From NCBI GenBank assembly GCA_947625765.1, contig CANQPP010000003.1, positions 30,527 to 94,526 on the forward strand: DNA of 64,000 nucleotides, in the 5' to 3' direction. Source of the stretch: an uncultured Clostridia bacterium (GTDB lineage: Bacteria > Bacillota > Clostridia > Christensenellales > UBA1750). The notes beneath the pieces are model-generated. The model was not told the origin of the DNA. It did not search any database and was given only the letters and a program-made list of their open reading frames with translations. Below are positions 53,194 to 62,074 of this stretch, one piece after another. The translations under genes were made by a program, and so were the position numbers. Position 1 is the first letter of the stretch, and every line of letters starts with the position of its first letter.

Positions 53194-54036
53194 ATGCCCT
53201 TATCCTCTGTTCCGCCCCTGGGCGCACACCTGTCCAGCGCCAGGGGCCTGACCGCCATGGGCCGGGACGCCCTGTCCATCGGGGCAAACACCTTCCAGTT
53301 CTTCGCCCGCAACCCCCGCGGCGCCCGCGCCAAGACCCGCTCGGAGGAGGATGTTTCCGGCCTGCGCGTTGTTTTGCAGGAGCACGGCTTTGCGCCCATA
53401 CTGGCCCACGCGCCCTACACGCTGAACCCCTGCGCCGCGGACGAGGAGAAGCGCTCCCTGGCCGTGCGCATGCTGCGGGAGGACTTAGAGCTCATGGAAC
53501 AGCTGCCCGGCAACTATTACAACCTGCACCCCGGCAGCCGCCTGACGCAGACGCGGGAGGAGGCCGTCCGCCGCGCGGCCCGGACGCTGGACGAGGCCAT
53601 GTTCCCGGGGCAGAAGAGCCTCGTGCTGTTGGAGACGATGGCCGGCAAGGGCAGCGAGCTGGGCGCGTCCTTCGAGGAGCTGCGCATGATCCTCGATCTC
53701 TGCCGCCAGCCGGAGGACTTGGGCATCTGCCTGGATACCTGCCACCTCTGGGACGCGGGCTACGACGTGCGGGATAGGCTGGACGAGGTGCTGGAGGCGC
53801 TGGACCGGGCCGTCGGCCTGTCCCTTGTCAAGGCCGTGCACCTCAACGACAGCCTGAACCCCCTGGGCAGCCACAAGGACCGCCACGCGAACATCGGCAG
53901 GGGCGCTTTGGGGTTGGAAGGGGCGCTGACCGTCCTGCGCCACCCGGCGCTGCGGGGCCTGCCCTTCATTTTGGAAACGCCCGCGGACTTAAAGGGCCAC
54001 GGCGCGGAGCTGCGCCTGCTCAAAACAAGCCTGTAA
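53194..54036 (+). CDS. nfo: Deoxyribonuclease IV (endonuclease IV, AP endonuclease)
   Basis: This 280-residue TIM-barrel enzyme has the three-zinc ligands of endonuclease IV: LGAHLSSARG, FQFFARNPR, AHAPYTLNPC, NLHPGS, LETMAGKG with the Glu, ICLDTCHLWDAGYD and HLNDS with HKDRHANIGRG. It nicks DNA at abasic sites. The ATG at 53194 has AAGGAGG 9 bases upstream; the longer frame from 53119 starts inside the tRNA terminator. Confidence 0.93.
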   Translation: MPLSSVPPLGAHLSSARGLTAMGRDALSIGANTFQFFARNPRGARAKTRSEEDVSGLRVVLQEHGFAPILAHAPYTLNPCAADEEKRSLAVRMLREDLELMEQLPGNYYNLHPGSRLTQTREEAVRRAARTLDEAMFPGQKSLVLLETMAGKGSELGASFEELRMILDLCRQPEDLGICLDTCHLWDAGYDVRDRLDEVLEALDRAVGLSLVKAVHLNDSLNPLGSHKDRHANIGRGALGLEGALTVLRHPALRGLPFILETPADLKGHGAELRLLKTSL

Positions 54037-54126
54037 ACAGGGCGGAAGCTGGACAAGCGGCCGGCGGCGCGCTATACTGGATATGGCCTTTTTCCACAAA
54101 GATAGACAAAAGGAGCGTTCGATCCC

Positions 54127-54726
54127 ATGCGGCTGCATTTTGAAGGCAAGTACAACGGCGACCCGGAGAGCCTGCCCCACGGCGAGCACCGCCCAAACGC
54201 CGTCCCCTTCCGCGAGGCGAAGGACACGCGCCAGCTCTCCCTGCTGGCCAACGGGCTGGCGGTGGTGCTGGTGGTGCTGCTGGCCGTGCCGCTTATCCTC
54301 CGCTTCCGCATGGAGCTGCTGGACGGATATGGAACGCTGCTGGGCTGCATCCTGTCCCTGCTGGCCTTCTACCCCCACGAGATCCTGCACGCCGTCTGCA
54401 TGAAGGAGGACGCCTACATCTACTCTAATCTTAAGCAGGGCATGTTCTTCGTGGTGGGGCCGGAGGAGATGAGCCGGGCGCGCTTCGTGTTCATGTCGCT
54501 GCTTCCGAACCTGGTGTTCGGCCTGCTGCCCTACGCGCTGGGCTTCCTTCTCGGCAGCGCGGGCCTTGGCGCCTTCGGGGCGCTGTGCCTGGCCTCCGGC
54601 GCGGGCGATTACTACAACGTGTTCAACGCCCTGACGCAGATGCCAAAAGGCGCCAAGACCTACCTGTACGGCTTCAATTCCTACTGGTTCCTGCCGGAGG
54701 AACAGGAGGAAGGCAAAAAGGCGTAA
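54127..54726 (+). CDS. DUF3267 membrane protein with a HExxH-like site
   Basis: This 199-residue protein has three to four membrane helices and a FYPHEILHAVCMKED segment (HExxH, His-Glu-Ile-Leu-His), typical of DUF3267, a proposed membrane zinc protease family near the site-2 proteases. A GDYYNVFN segment later may give a third ligand. The substrate is unknown. No promoter was assigned before it. Confidence 0.82.
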   Translation: MRLHFEGKYNGDPESLPHGEHRPNAVPFREAKDTRQLSLLANGLAVVLVVLLAVPLILRFRMELLDGYGTLLGCILSLLAFYPHEILHAVCMKEDAYIYSNLKQGMFFVVGPEEMSRARFVFMSLLPNLVFGLLPYALGFLLGSAGLGAFGALCLASGAGDYYNVFNALTQMPKGAKTYLYGFNSYWFLPEEQEEGKKA

Positions 54727-54875
54727 GGCCAACACCGTTTTTGATGCCAAAATTTGATAAAGGGACGCTTCTGCGGAGAATAGAAGTCCCTCCCCACAAA
54801 CTTCCATGAAACGCCCGCGCAGAAAAGCGGGCAGACTATGGGAGCATCCATTTTCAACAGGGAGGGACATTTTTC

Positions 54876-55553
54876 ATGTTCAAGCACGAAAAGCAGATGC
54901 TGCACCCCGTCCGCGTGGACGGGCCCAACCCCAACTACGCCGTCCTTCTTCAGGAGCAGCTGGGCGGCCCCCAGGGCGAGCTGAAGGCCGCCATGCAGTA
55001 CCTGGCCCAGAGCATGCGCGTGCGCGATGCCGAGATCCACGACCTGTTCCTGGACGTGGCCGCCGAGGAACTCTGCCATTTGGAGATGGTGGCGGAGCTG
55101 GTCAACCAGCTCAACGGCTTCGAGCCGGACGCCATGGGCCAGACCATCGGCTCGGTGGAGGCGCATGTGCTCACGGGCCTGACGCCCATGCTGGCCAACG
55201 CCAGCGGCTACCTGTGGACCGCGGCCTACGTCAACGAGACCGGCGATCCCGCCGCGGACATACTCTCCGACATCGCCGCCGAGCAGCGCGCCAAGGTGGT
55301 CTATGAGAACCTCTACCGCCAGATCGACGACAGCGGCGTCAGGGAGACCATCGACTTCCTGCTCAACCGCGAGGAGGCCCACAACACCATGTTCCGCGAG
55401 GCCTTCAACCGCATCCAGGACCGGGGTTCCCAGCGGGACTGGGGCGTGAGCCGGGATTCCCGCATCTATTTCGACCTCTCCACGCCCATGGGCCAGAGCT
55501 TCGACCCCGCCAGGGACAAGGCCCCCGCCTTCGACCTGGGGAAGAAGAAATAA
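54876..55553 (+). CDS. Manganese catalase (CotJC-like)
   Basis: This 225-residue four-helix-bundle protein has the ferritin-like Mn-catalase ligands in QEQLGGPQGELKAAMQYLAQ, AAEELCHLEMV and NREEAHNTMFREAF (Glu and His). It breaks down hydrogen peroxide. Length and the short C-terminus resemble CotJC of the spore coat rather than the longer dimanganese catalases, so a spore-coat location is possible. GGAGGG precedes the ATG. Confidence 0.9.
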   Translation: MFKHEKQMLHPVRVDGPNPNYAVLLQEQLGGPQGELKAAMQYLAQSMRVRDAEIHDLFLDVAAEELCHLEMVAELVNQLNGFEPDAMGQTIGSVEAHVLTGLTPMLANASGYLWTAAYVNETGDPAADILSDIAAEQRAKVVYENLYRQIDDSGVRETIDFLLNREEAHNTMFREAFNRIQDRGSQRDWGVSRDSRIYFDLSTPMGQSFDPARDKAPAFDLGKKK

Positions 55554-55579
55554 GCAGGCCCGCATAAACACGCACATTC

Positions 55580-55616
55580 AAAAGGGAAGGACGCCCCACG
55601 CGCCCTTCCCTTTTCC
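55580..55616 (+). terminator. Terminator after the Mn catalase gene
   Basis: AAAAGGGAAGG pairs with CCTTCCCTTTT across a 13-base loop. Confidence 0.8.
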
Positions 55617-55759
55617 ATTGGAAAGGCTTCTGTTTCGGCTCAAGGAAAACCTCCAGCGCGCTTTTCCTCTTTTTCTTTGGAAACGACCCTCTTTCCCTAT
55701 GGGCATGACACCTTTTTATTGAAAGGGCTTTCCTTAAGAACCCCGGCGGCCCGCTGGCT

Positions 55760-57832
55760 TCACAGCCCGAACGGCTTTAGACACAGGTTCACGAGGAAGC
55801 AGAGCCCCAGTCCTACCCCTGTGGGCAGGGCGAAGCCCAGCGCCGTCCACTTGAGGCTGCCCGTCTCCCTGTACATGCTCCACAGCGTGGTCGAGCAGGG
55901 CCAGTGAAAGAGGGAAAAGAGCAGCGTGCACAGCGCGGTGGAGAGCGTCCAGCCGTGGGCGGTGAGCAGCGCCTTCAAGGCCGCCAGCTCGCCCATCTCC
56001 ACCAGCGTGCCGGAGGACAGGTAGCCCATCAGGATCAGCGGCACCACGATCTCGTTGGCGGGGAAGCCCAAAGCGAAGGCCAGCAGGATGACGCCGTCCA
56101 TGCCGAAGAGCCGGGCCGCGGGGTCCAGGAAGCCCGTCAAATGGGCGTAAAGGCTCATCTCCCCTATATGCAGGTTGGCCAGCAGCCAGATCAGCAGGCC
56201 CGCGGGCGCGGCCACCGCCGCCGCGCGGCCCAGGACGAACAGCGTGCGGTCCAGAATGGAGCGCAGCAGCACCTTGCCGATCTGCGGCCTGCGGAAGGGC
56301 GGCAGCTCCAGGGCGAAGGAGGAGGGCAGGCCTTTAAGGAGCGTGCCGGAGAGCAGCCGCGTGACGGCAAACGTGACGAAAACCCCCAGCAGGATGAGCC
56401 CGGTCAGGAGCAGCGCCGAGAGCGCCGTGGCCGCGCCGCCCGAGGCCGCCCCCACGAAGAACATGGACAGAATGGCGATGAGCGTGGGGAAGCGGCCGTT
56501 GCAGGGCACGAAGTTGTTGGTCAGGACCGCCACCAGCCGCTCCCTGGGCGAGTCGATGATGCGGCAGCCCACCACGCCCGCCGCGTTGCAGCCAAAGCCC
56601 ATGAGCATGGTCAGGCACTGCTTGCCGCAGGCCCGGCAGCGCTGAAAGGCGTGGTCCAGGTTGAAGGCCACCCGGGGCAGGTAGCCCACGTCCTCCAAAA
56701 GGGTGAACAGGGGAAAGAAGATGGCCATGGGCGGCAGCATCACCGACACCACCCAGAACAGCACCCGCAGCCCGCCGTCCGCGATCAGGGACACAAGCCC
56801 CTCCGGCAGGCGTAAGAACACGAGAAGCGCCCGCACGCGGCTGAGCAGATAAAACAGCCCCCGCGACAGCAGCGCCGAGGGCAGATTCGCCCCGGAGATG
56901 GTTATGTAGAACACCAGCGCCAGGAGCAGCAGCATCGCCAGCGTGCCCGTGAACCTGCCCGTCAGCAGCCGGTCGATCCGCAGCCGGCGCTCGTCCGGCC
57001 CCGCCGGCCCCTGCACGCAGCGCCGGCAGATCACCTCGGACCGGGCGAAGATGCTCTCCACCAGCCCATCCCGCAGGGCCTCCTCCGGCAGGGCGGCGCG
57101 CTCCTTTTCCAATAGGGAGGACAGCTCCTCCCGCAGCGGCCGCCCCTCGTAGGCCTCCAGCTTGTCAAGGAGCGGTTCGTCTCCCTCCAGCAGGCGCAGG
57201 GCCGCCCAGCGGGCAGGCGCGCGCGTTTCCCCGAGCGCCGCCCGCACCCGCTCGATGGCCGCTTCCAGCTTTTCTCCATAAAACACCTGCGCGGGCCGGG
57301 CTTCCTCCTGCCCCTCGCACAGGGCGGACAGGCGTTGGATGCACTCGTCCAGCCCCTTCCCTTCCCGGGCCCGGGCGGCCACCACGGGCACGCCCAGCTC
57401 CTTTTCCAGGCGGGGGACGTCCACGCGGATGCCCTTCTTTTCCGCCTCGTCCATGAGGTTAATGAGCACCACCGCCCGGCCCTTGAGCTCCAGCGTCTGC
57501 AACACCAGGTTCAGATTGCGCTCCAGACAGGTGGCGTCGCAGACCACGACCGCCGCGTCCGCGCCCCCAAAGCAGAGGAAGTCGCGGGCCACTTCCTCCT
57601 CCGCCGAGTGGGCCAGCAGGGAGTAAGCGCCTGGCAGGTCCACCAGCATCGCCTCCCGCCCGCCGCAGCGGAAGCGGCCGTACGCGCTGCCCACGGTCTT
57701 GCCCGGCCAGTTGCCCGTGTGCTGCTTGCCGCCGGTCAGGGCGTTGAACACGGTGCTCTTGCCCACGTTGGGGTTCCCGGCCAGCGCCACCAGCAGCTCC
57801 TTTTGCGCCTTATTTCCCGCCTCCGTCATTTC
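55760..57832 (-). CDS. feoB: Ferrous iron transporter FeoB
   Basis: This 690-residue protein has a cytoplasmic GTPase domain (G1 GNPNVGKST at 18-26, G3 DLPGAYS, G4 NLMDEAEK) and a C-terminal polytopic membrane domain with gate motifs and many Cys (RCRACGKQC, GFGCNAAGV). It imports Fe2+ under anaerobic conditions. The start at 57832 has AAGGGGGAG upstream; the frame extends upstream through feoA. It overlaps feoA by 7 bases. Confidence 0.95.
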   Translation of the reverse strand, partial: EMTEAGNKAQKELLVALAGNPNVGKSTVFNALTGGKQHTGNWPGKTVGSAYGRFRCGGREAMLVDLPGAYSLLAHSAEEEVARDFLCFGGADAAVVVCDATCLERNLNLVLQTLELKGRAVVLINLMDEAEKKGIRVDVPRLEKELGVPVVAARAREGKGLDECIQRLSALCEGQEEARPAQVFYGEKLEAAIERVRAALGETRAPARWAALRLLEGDEPLLDKLEAYEGRPLREELSSLLEKERAALPEEALRDGLVESIFARSEVICRRCVQGPAGPDERRLRIDRLLTGRFTGTLAMLLLLALVFYITISGANLPSALLSRGLFYLLSRVRALLVFLRLPEGLVSLIADGGLRVLFWVVSVMLPPMAIFFPLFTLLEDVGYLPRVAFNLDHAFQRCRACGKQCLTMLMGFGCNAAGVVGCRIIDSPRERLVAVLTNNFVPCNGRFPTLIAILSMFFVGAASGGAATALSALLLTGLILLGVFVTFAVTRLLSGTLLKGLPSSFALELPPFRRPQIGKVLLRSILDRTLFVLGRAAAVAAPAGLLIWLLANLHIGEMSLYAHLTGFLDPAARLFGMDGVILLAFALGFPANEIVVPLILMGYLSSGTLVEMGELAALKALLTAHGWTLSTALCTLLFSLFHWPCSTTLWSMYRETGSLKWTALGFALPTGVGLGLCFLVNLCLKPFGL

Positions 57833-58089
57833 CCGCTCCCCCTTCGCTTTGTTTGCGTTTCCGTTTCCTCCGCCAGGGACACCTGCGCGGCGTCCGCGGC
57901 CCGTAACGCCACCACCGCGCCGCGGACGAGGTAGGCCCGCGGGTCCCCGGCGGGGCTTGCGAACAGGCAGCGGAGGTATGCGCCCCGGGTGAGCCCTAAG
58001 TCCAGCAGCCGCCTGCGGATGCCCTCGTTCCCGCCCAGCCCCAAAACCATACCCCCGCCGCCGACGGGCAAGCGATCCAAGCGCGTCAT
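57826..58089 (-). CDS. feoA: FeoA SH3-like partner of FeoB
   Basis: This 87-residue protein has the FeoA core GIRRRLLDLGLTRGAYL followed by an SH3-like barrel ending VRGAVVALRAADAAQVSL. FeoA stimulates FeoB. It starts at 58089 with GGAGG 13 bases upstream and overlaps feoB. A GGGACTT/AAGTCCC hairpin near 58140-58163 lies in the leader. Confidence 0.9.
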   Translation of the reverse strand: MTRLDRLPVGGGGMVLGLGGNEGIRRRLLDLGLTRGAYLRCLFASPAGDPRAYLVRGAVVALRAADAAQVSLAEETETQTKRRGSGK

Positions 58090-58262
58090 GTTTGAAGGAA
58101 CGCCTCCGTTTCCCTTTTCTCCCGGCCGGGCCGCTGATGGGACTTCTCTTCTGCAAAGTCCCATTGGCTACGATATGCCGCGCGCTCCTCTTTCGTGCGA
58201 AGGCGCCTTGGGTGTTCCTTTCAACATAGTCAAAAATTCACAGCTTTTTCGCGGCCGTGCGA

Positions 58263-58291
58263 TTGCGCGTTTTCTTCCCTTCCTGTATACT
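58263..58291 (+). promoter_or_regulatory. Promoter of the HAD phosphatase gene
   Basis: TTGCGC and TATACT separated by 17 bases, 45 bases before the start. Confidence 0.6.
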
Positions 58292-58335
58292 TAAAGGCCA
58301 TCAAGGGAAATTCATACCACAAAGGGGGACCCGAT

Positions 58336-59109
58336 ATGGATAAGCTACGCGCCAAGGAAGGCTTCATCTGCGATATGGACGGCGTGATCTACCACGGCAA
58401 CCAGCTGCTGCCCGGCGTGCGGGAGTTCATCGACTGGCTGTACCGCAACAACAAGCGCTTCCTGTTCCTGACCAACTCCTCCGAGCGCTCGCCCAGGGAG
58501 CTGCAGCAGAAGCTGGGCCGCCTGGGGCTGGACGTGCCCGAGGAGCACTTCTACACCTCCGCCCTGGCCACGGCCATGTTCCTGGATTCCCAGCGGCCCG
58601 GCTGCAGCGCCTACGTCATCGGCGAGCCGGGGCTCATCAACGCGCTGTACAACGTGGGCATCACCATGAACGAGGTGAACCCCGACTACGTGGTGCTGGG
58701 CGATACCCACAGCTACTCCTACGACAAGCTGGAGCGGGCCATCCAGCTGGTGCGCAAGGGCGCGCGGCTCATCGGGGCCAACCCGGACCTGACCGGCCCC
58801 ATCGAGGGCGGCATCGCCCCGGCCACCAAGGCGCTGATCGCGCCCATCGAGCTTGCCACCGGCCGCACGGCCTACTTCGTGGGCAAGCCCAACCCCCTGA
58901 TGATGCGCCACGCGCTGAAGATCCTGGGCACCAGCCGCGAGCAGACCGCCATCATCGGCGACCGCATGGACACCGACATCGTGGCCGGCATCGAGTCCGA
59001 GATCGAGACGGTGCTGGTGCTCTCCGGCGTCACCGAGCGGGAGACGGTGGACCTGTTCCCCTACCGGCCCCGCTACATACTCTCCGGCGTGGGCGACATC
59101 CCCGGCTGA
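58336..59109 (+). CDS. HAD-IIA (NagD-like) hydrolase
   Basis: This 257-residue phosphatase has the catalytic DMDGVIYHGN, the second motif LFLTNSSERSP, the Lys in VGKPNPLM and the acidic GDRMDTDIVAG. NagD-like enzymes dephosphorylate nucleotides or sugar phosphates. AAAGGGGG lies upstream of the ATG at 58336; an earlier in-frame start at 58195 precedes the promoter and is rejected. Confidence 0.93.
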   Translation: MDKLRAKEGFICDMDGVIYHGNQLLPGVREFIDWLYRNNKRFLFLTNSSERSPRELQQKLGRLGLDVPEEHFYTSALATAMFLDSQRPGCSAYVIGEPGLINALYNVGITMNEVNPDYVVLGDTHSYSYDKLERAIQLVRKGARLIGANPDLTGPIEGGIAPATKALIAPIELATGRTAYFVGKPNPLMMRHALKILGTSREQTAIIGDRMDTDIVAGIESEIETVLVLSGVTERETVDLFPYRPRYILSGVGDIPG

Positions 59110-59169
59110 AGCAAAACTTAAAACCTGAACTCCAAAAACTTCATACCTTAAAATCCTTGCCTTAAAATT

Positions 59170-59223
59170 TTTAAATACTATTTTTAAAAATACTATTGAC
59201 AAGTTTAAAAATGATGCTATACT
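59170..59223 (+). promoter_or_regulatory. DUF2089 gene promoter with AT-rich direct repeats
   Basis: TTGACA (59196-59201) and TATACT (59218-59223) have a 16-base spacer. Just upstream, TACTATT occurs in two tandem copies (about 59176 and 59191) around a TTTTTAAAAA palindrome. These could be binding sites for the autoregulatory DUF2089 protein. Confidence 0.55.
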
Positions 59224-59283
59224 GGCTACATCCGCTGCAGTCGGTACCCCCGCCTTTTTCATGAAAAGGAGCAAAAGGAATTT

Positions 59284-59664
59284 ATGGCACACAAACTGAT
59301 CCACAACTGCCCCGTATGCGGCAGCGGCCTGCACGTCGTGCGGCTGTGCTGTCCCTCCTGCGGCACGCAGATCGAGGGCGACTTTGAAACGGAACAGCTC
59401 CTGCGCCTGAGCGAGCAGCAGCGCAGCTTCGTGCTGAGCTTTGTCCGCAGCCGCGGCAACATCCGCGAGATGGAAAAGGAGCTGGGGCTCTCCTACCCCA
59501 CGGTGCGCGCCCGTCTGGATGACATCATCCGCGCACTGGACGACGGGAAGCCCGCCCCGCGGACGAGGCAGGCCCCCACCCGCAAGCAGGTCCTGGAAAT
59601 GCTCTCCGCGGGGGAGATCAGCCAGGACGAGGCGATGGAGATGATCTCCGAGCTGCAAAAGTAG
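59284..59664 (+). CDS. DUF2089-type zinc-ribbon regulator
   Basis: This 126-residue protein has an N-terminal zinc ribbon (NCPVCGSGL, LCCPSCGTQIEG), a helix-turn-helix (RGNIREMEKELGLSYPTVRARLDDIIRAL) and a short SHOCT-like C-terminal segment (LEMLSAGEISQDEAMEMI). DUF2089 proteins are putative transcriptional regulators. It is followed 37 bases later by the period-8 repeat gene, whose N-terminus shares the SHOCT-like pattern; the two are probably co-expressed. Confidence 0.88.
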   Translation: MAHKLIHNCPVCGSGLHVVRLCCPSCGTQIEGDFETEQLLRLSEQQRSFVLSFVRSRGNIREMEKELGLSYPTVRARLDDIIRALDDGKPAPRTRQAPTRKQVLEMLSAGEISQDEAMEMISELQK

Positions 59665-59701
59665 GGAGAAGGGGCGAAACACAGAGCGAGGAGCAAAACA
59701 G

Positions 59702-60688
59702 ATGAGGTATGAAAGCATAGAGGAAGTCCTGGCCGCGGTGGCGGCGGGGAACTTGAGCGCCGAGGAAGGCGACGAAGCGATCGAGGAAATTTTGAAGGCG
59801 CAGGAAGGGCCCGGGGACAGGGATTTTGAAGGCTTTTCCGACGCGGCGGAGGAAAGAGGCCGCACGCGGCGCGGCGCCTTCGGGCATAAGGTGCCCGGCG
59901 ACCTGGACGGCGTGCTGGAGCGCTTTTCCGGCGTGATCGGCGGCAGCCTCAAGGCCGAGGTGCTCAGCAGCGTGTCCGGTCCCATCGGGCATGACCTGGA
60001 AGGCCATGTGCACGGCGATCTGAAGGGGCCCGTGGGCAGGGACTTAAAAGGCCGGGTGGACGGCAGCGTCCACGGCGCCGCCGGGGGCGACCTCTCCGGC
60101 AGCGTGGGCGGCAGCTTCCTGGGCGGCATCGGGGCGGACCTGTCCGGCAACGTCTGCGGGGACGTGCGCGGCGGCATCGGCGGGGACCTCTCCGGCAGCG
60201 TCGGCGGCAATATGTGCGGCGGCATCGGCGGCGATCTCTCCGGCACCGTCGGCGGAGACCTGACCGGCGGCGTCCGCGGGGACCTGTCCGGCTCCGTGGG
60301 CGGCAACATGCACGGCGGCATCGGCGGCGACCTGTCCGGCAAGGTCCGCGGCAGCATAGACGGAGGCAGGAACGCCGAGATCCACGGCGACCTCTCCGGC
60401 GAGGTGGGCGGGGACGTGCGCATCCCCGTGCACGGAGACCTTTCCGGCGTGGTCGGCGGCAGCGTCACGCAGATCGGCGGCGACCTCTCCGGCAAGGTGG
60501 GCGGCAACGTGGACACGGTGGACGGCGATGTCTCCGGCGTGGTCGGCTCGCCCGACAAGCCCGGCAGCGGCAACATCCGCGTGGTGCGCGGGGACATCTG
60601 CCCCGGCGCCATCGTCTACGGCCACATCGACCGCCTGCACGGCGAGAACCACGGCCAGGTGCTGGGCGGCATCGGCGAACAGTGCTGA
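59702..60688 (+). CDS. Gly-rich octapeptide-repeat (predicted beta-solenoid) protein
   Basis: This 328-residue protein has a short helical SHOCT-like N-terminus (VLAAVAAGNLSAEEGDEAIEEIL) and then, from about residue 82 to 280, a period-8 repeat of the form G-G-D-L-S-G-x-V. Asp falls at 98, 106, 114, 130, 146, 162, 178, 186, 194 and 210; in part of the protein DLSG and NMxG octads alternate, giving a 16-residue super-repeat. This looks like a right-handed beta-solenoid or bactofilin-like shell protein. No signal peptide is present. Function unknown; it may be under the adjacent DUF2089 regulator. Confidence 0.85.
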   Translation: MRYESIEEVLAAVAAGNLSAEEGDEAIEEILKAQEGPGDRDFEGFSDAAEERGRTRRGAFGHKVPGDLDGVLERFSGVIGGSLKAEVLSSVSGPIGHDLEGHVHGDLKGPVGRDLKGRVDGSVHGAAGGDLSGSVGGSFLGGIGADLSGNVCGDVRGGIGGDLSGSVGGNMCGGIGGDLSGTVGGDLTGGVRGDLSGSVGGNMHGGIGGDLSGKVRGSIDGGRNAEIHGDLSGEVGGDVRIPVHGDLSGVVGGSVTQIGGDLSGKVGGNVDTVDGDVSGVVGSPDKPGSGNIRVVRGDICPGAIVYGHIDRLHGENHGQVLGGIGEQC

Positions 60689-60707
60689 ATATAGGTAGAC
60701 CTACCAA

Positions 60708-60740
60708 AGGGGTCCTTGAACGGGGCTCCTTCTTTTTGTC
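60708..60740 (+). terminator. Terminator after the octapeptide-repeat gene
   Basis: AAGGGGTCC pairs (with two wobbles) with GGGGCTCCTT around TTGAAC, followed by TCTTTTT. A TAGGTAGACCTA palindrome lies just before it. Confidence 0.75.
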
Positions 60741-60850
60741 TTTAGCGCCAACAATAAAATTTTCTGTATTTTGCGACGAAGAGCGGGGAAAAGCGTACTT
60801 GTATGGATGAACGGGCCTTGTTCGAGTTTTCTGCAAAAAGAGGCGGAGGG

Positions 60851-61403
60851 ATGGAGGATCGGGAGATCATCGAGCTGTATTTTCGGCGGGACGAGCGCGA
60901 TCCGGGAGACCGACCGCAAGTACGGCCGCCTGTGCCTCTCCCTTTCGCGCAACATACTGGCAAGCGGCGAGGACGCCAGGGAGTGCGTGAGCGACGCCTA
61001 CCTCGCTCTGTGGCGCCGCATCCCGCCGGAAAAGCCGGAGGACCTCATGGCCTATCTGGCCAAGATCGTGCGGGACCTGTCTCTTAAGCGGCTCGACCAC
61101 GACCGGGCGAAGAAGCGCTGCCCGGAACTGCTCCTCTCCTTCGAGGAGCTGGAGGCCGTCCTGCCGGACGAGCGCTTTGCGGCGCAGGCGGACGGCGCAG
61201 CCCTTGCCTCTCTGCTGGGCGCGTTCCTGCGGCAGGAGACGCCCACCGCCCGCAGCGTGTTCCTGCGCAGGTACTGGTTCTTCGACAGCGTCCGGGGCAT
61301 CGCGGCGCGCTTCGGCTTCAGCGAGAGCAAGGTCAAATCCCTGTTGTTCCGCACGCGCCGCCGCTTGCGGGCGTTCCTCAAGAAAGAAGGGATCGATGTA
61401 TGA
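60851..61403 (+). pseudogene. Sigma-70 family factor with an apparent +1 frameshift
   Basis: The first 15 codons (MEDREIIELYFRRDE, AGAGG upstream of the ATG at 60851) are in one frame; from about 60899 the family sequence AIRETDRKYGRLCLSLSRNIL continues in the next frame through region 2 (SGEDARECVSDAYLALWRRIP) and region 4 (IAARFGFSESKVKSLLFRTRRRL) to 61403. Removing one C in the GAGCGCG stretch (60893-60899) joins them exactly. The protein would be about 183 residues, a class of sigma factor often paired with a membrane anti-sigma gene. Error or true lesion cannot be told from the sequence. Confidence 0.82.
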
Positions 61404-62014
61404 ACATGCCAAAACTCATAGAAGCGATGAACGAACTGGACGATGAGCTGATCTTGGCCGCGGCCGCGGACCCGCAGACAAAGGCGAAAGCGCCCCTTTT
61501 CCGCAGGCCTCTGCCCGCCGCCTGCGCGTGCCTGCTGGTCCTCGTTCTGGCACTTGCCGCCGGGCTCGCCTGGCAGGGGCAGAGAGGCGCCGCTCCCTTC
61601 GTCCTGACCGCCTACGCCGCGCAGGATGCAGGCGGTCCCCTCGCGAGCCAACTACGGCCCGGACAGGCTGTCCCGGTGAGCGCCTTCACCGCGGAAAACG
61701 GCCTGAAGGGGGCCGTTTTCTCCCACGCCGCCCAAGACCCCAAGGCGCCCGCCTCGGTCCTGATCCTCGCGGACGGCGCGGACGCGGAGGGAACGATCCG
61801 GGCGATCGCCGGGCTGGAGCTAGAGAGGGGCACGGTCTACCTGTTCTGCGTCCTGCCGGAGGACGGAAAGGCCGGGCACAGCTTCCCCTATCTCCTGCGA
61901 AACGAGGCCCAAAACACGGTCACGGCGCTGAGCATCTCCATCGAGCGGGACGGAGACGGCTATTCGGCCAAAATCGAGAACGTGGTAACAACGGAACAGA
62001 GGGCCGCGTCTTGA
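61400..62014 (+). CDS. Single-pass membrane protein, probable anti-sigma factor
   Basis: This 204-residue protein has a short cytoplasmic N-terminus (MNMPKLIEAMNELDDELI), one membrane helix (about residues 37-57, ACACLLVLVLALAAGLAW) and an extracytoplasmic domain of about 145 residues. Its ATG overlaps the sigma gene stop by 4 bases, the classic sigma/anti-sigma layout. No zinc-binding anti-sigma motif is visible, so the assignment rests on context and topology. Confidence 0.65.
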   Translation: MNMPKLIEAMNELDDELILAAAADPQTKAKAPLFRRPLPAACACLLVLVLALAAGLAWQGQRGAAPFVLTAYAAQDAGGPLASQLRPGQAVPVSAFTAENGLKGAVFSHAAQDPKAPASVLILADGADAEGTIRAIAGLELERGTVYLFCVLPEDGKAGHSFPYLLRNEAQNTVTALSISIERDGDGYSAKIENVVTTEQRAAS

Positions 62015-62019
62015 CACAC

Positions 62020-62062
62020 AAAAACAGGGCCCTCCGCGTTATTTTGCGGAAGGCCCTGCTGT
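62020..62062 (-). terminator. Terminator of the GH2 gene
   Basis: CAGGGCCTTCCGC pairs with GCGGAGGGCCCTG and is followed by TTTTTG on the reverse strand. Confidence 0.85.
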
Positions 62063-62074
62063 GTGTATTGGGGT

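Noticed and set aside
58345..60612. 755-codon reverse frame opposite the HAD, DUF2089 and repeat genes
   Set aside because: It mirrors the octapeptide repeat and crosses promoters and terminators of genes with clear motifs.
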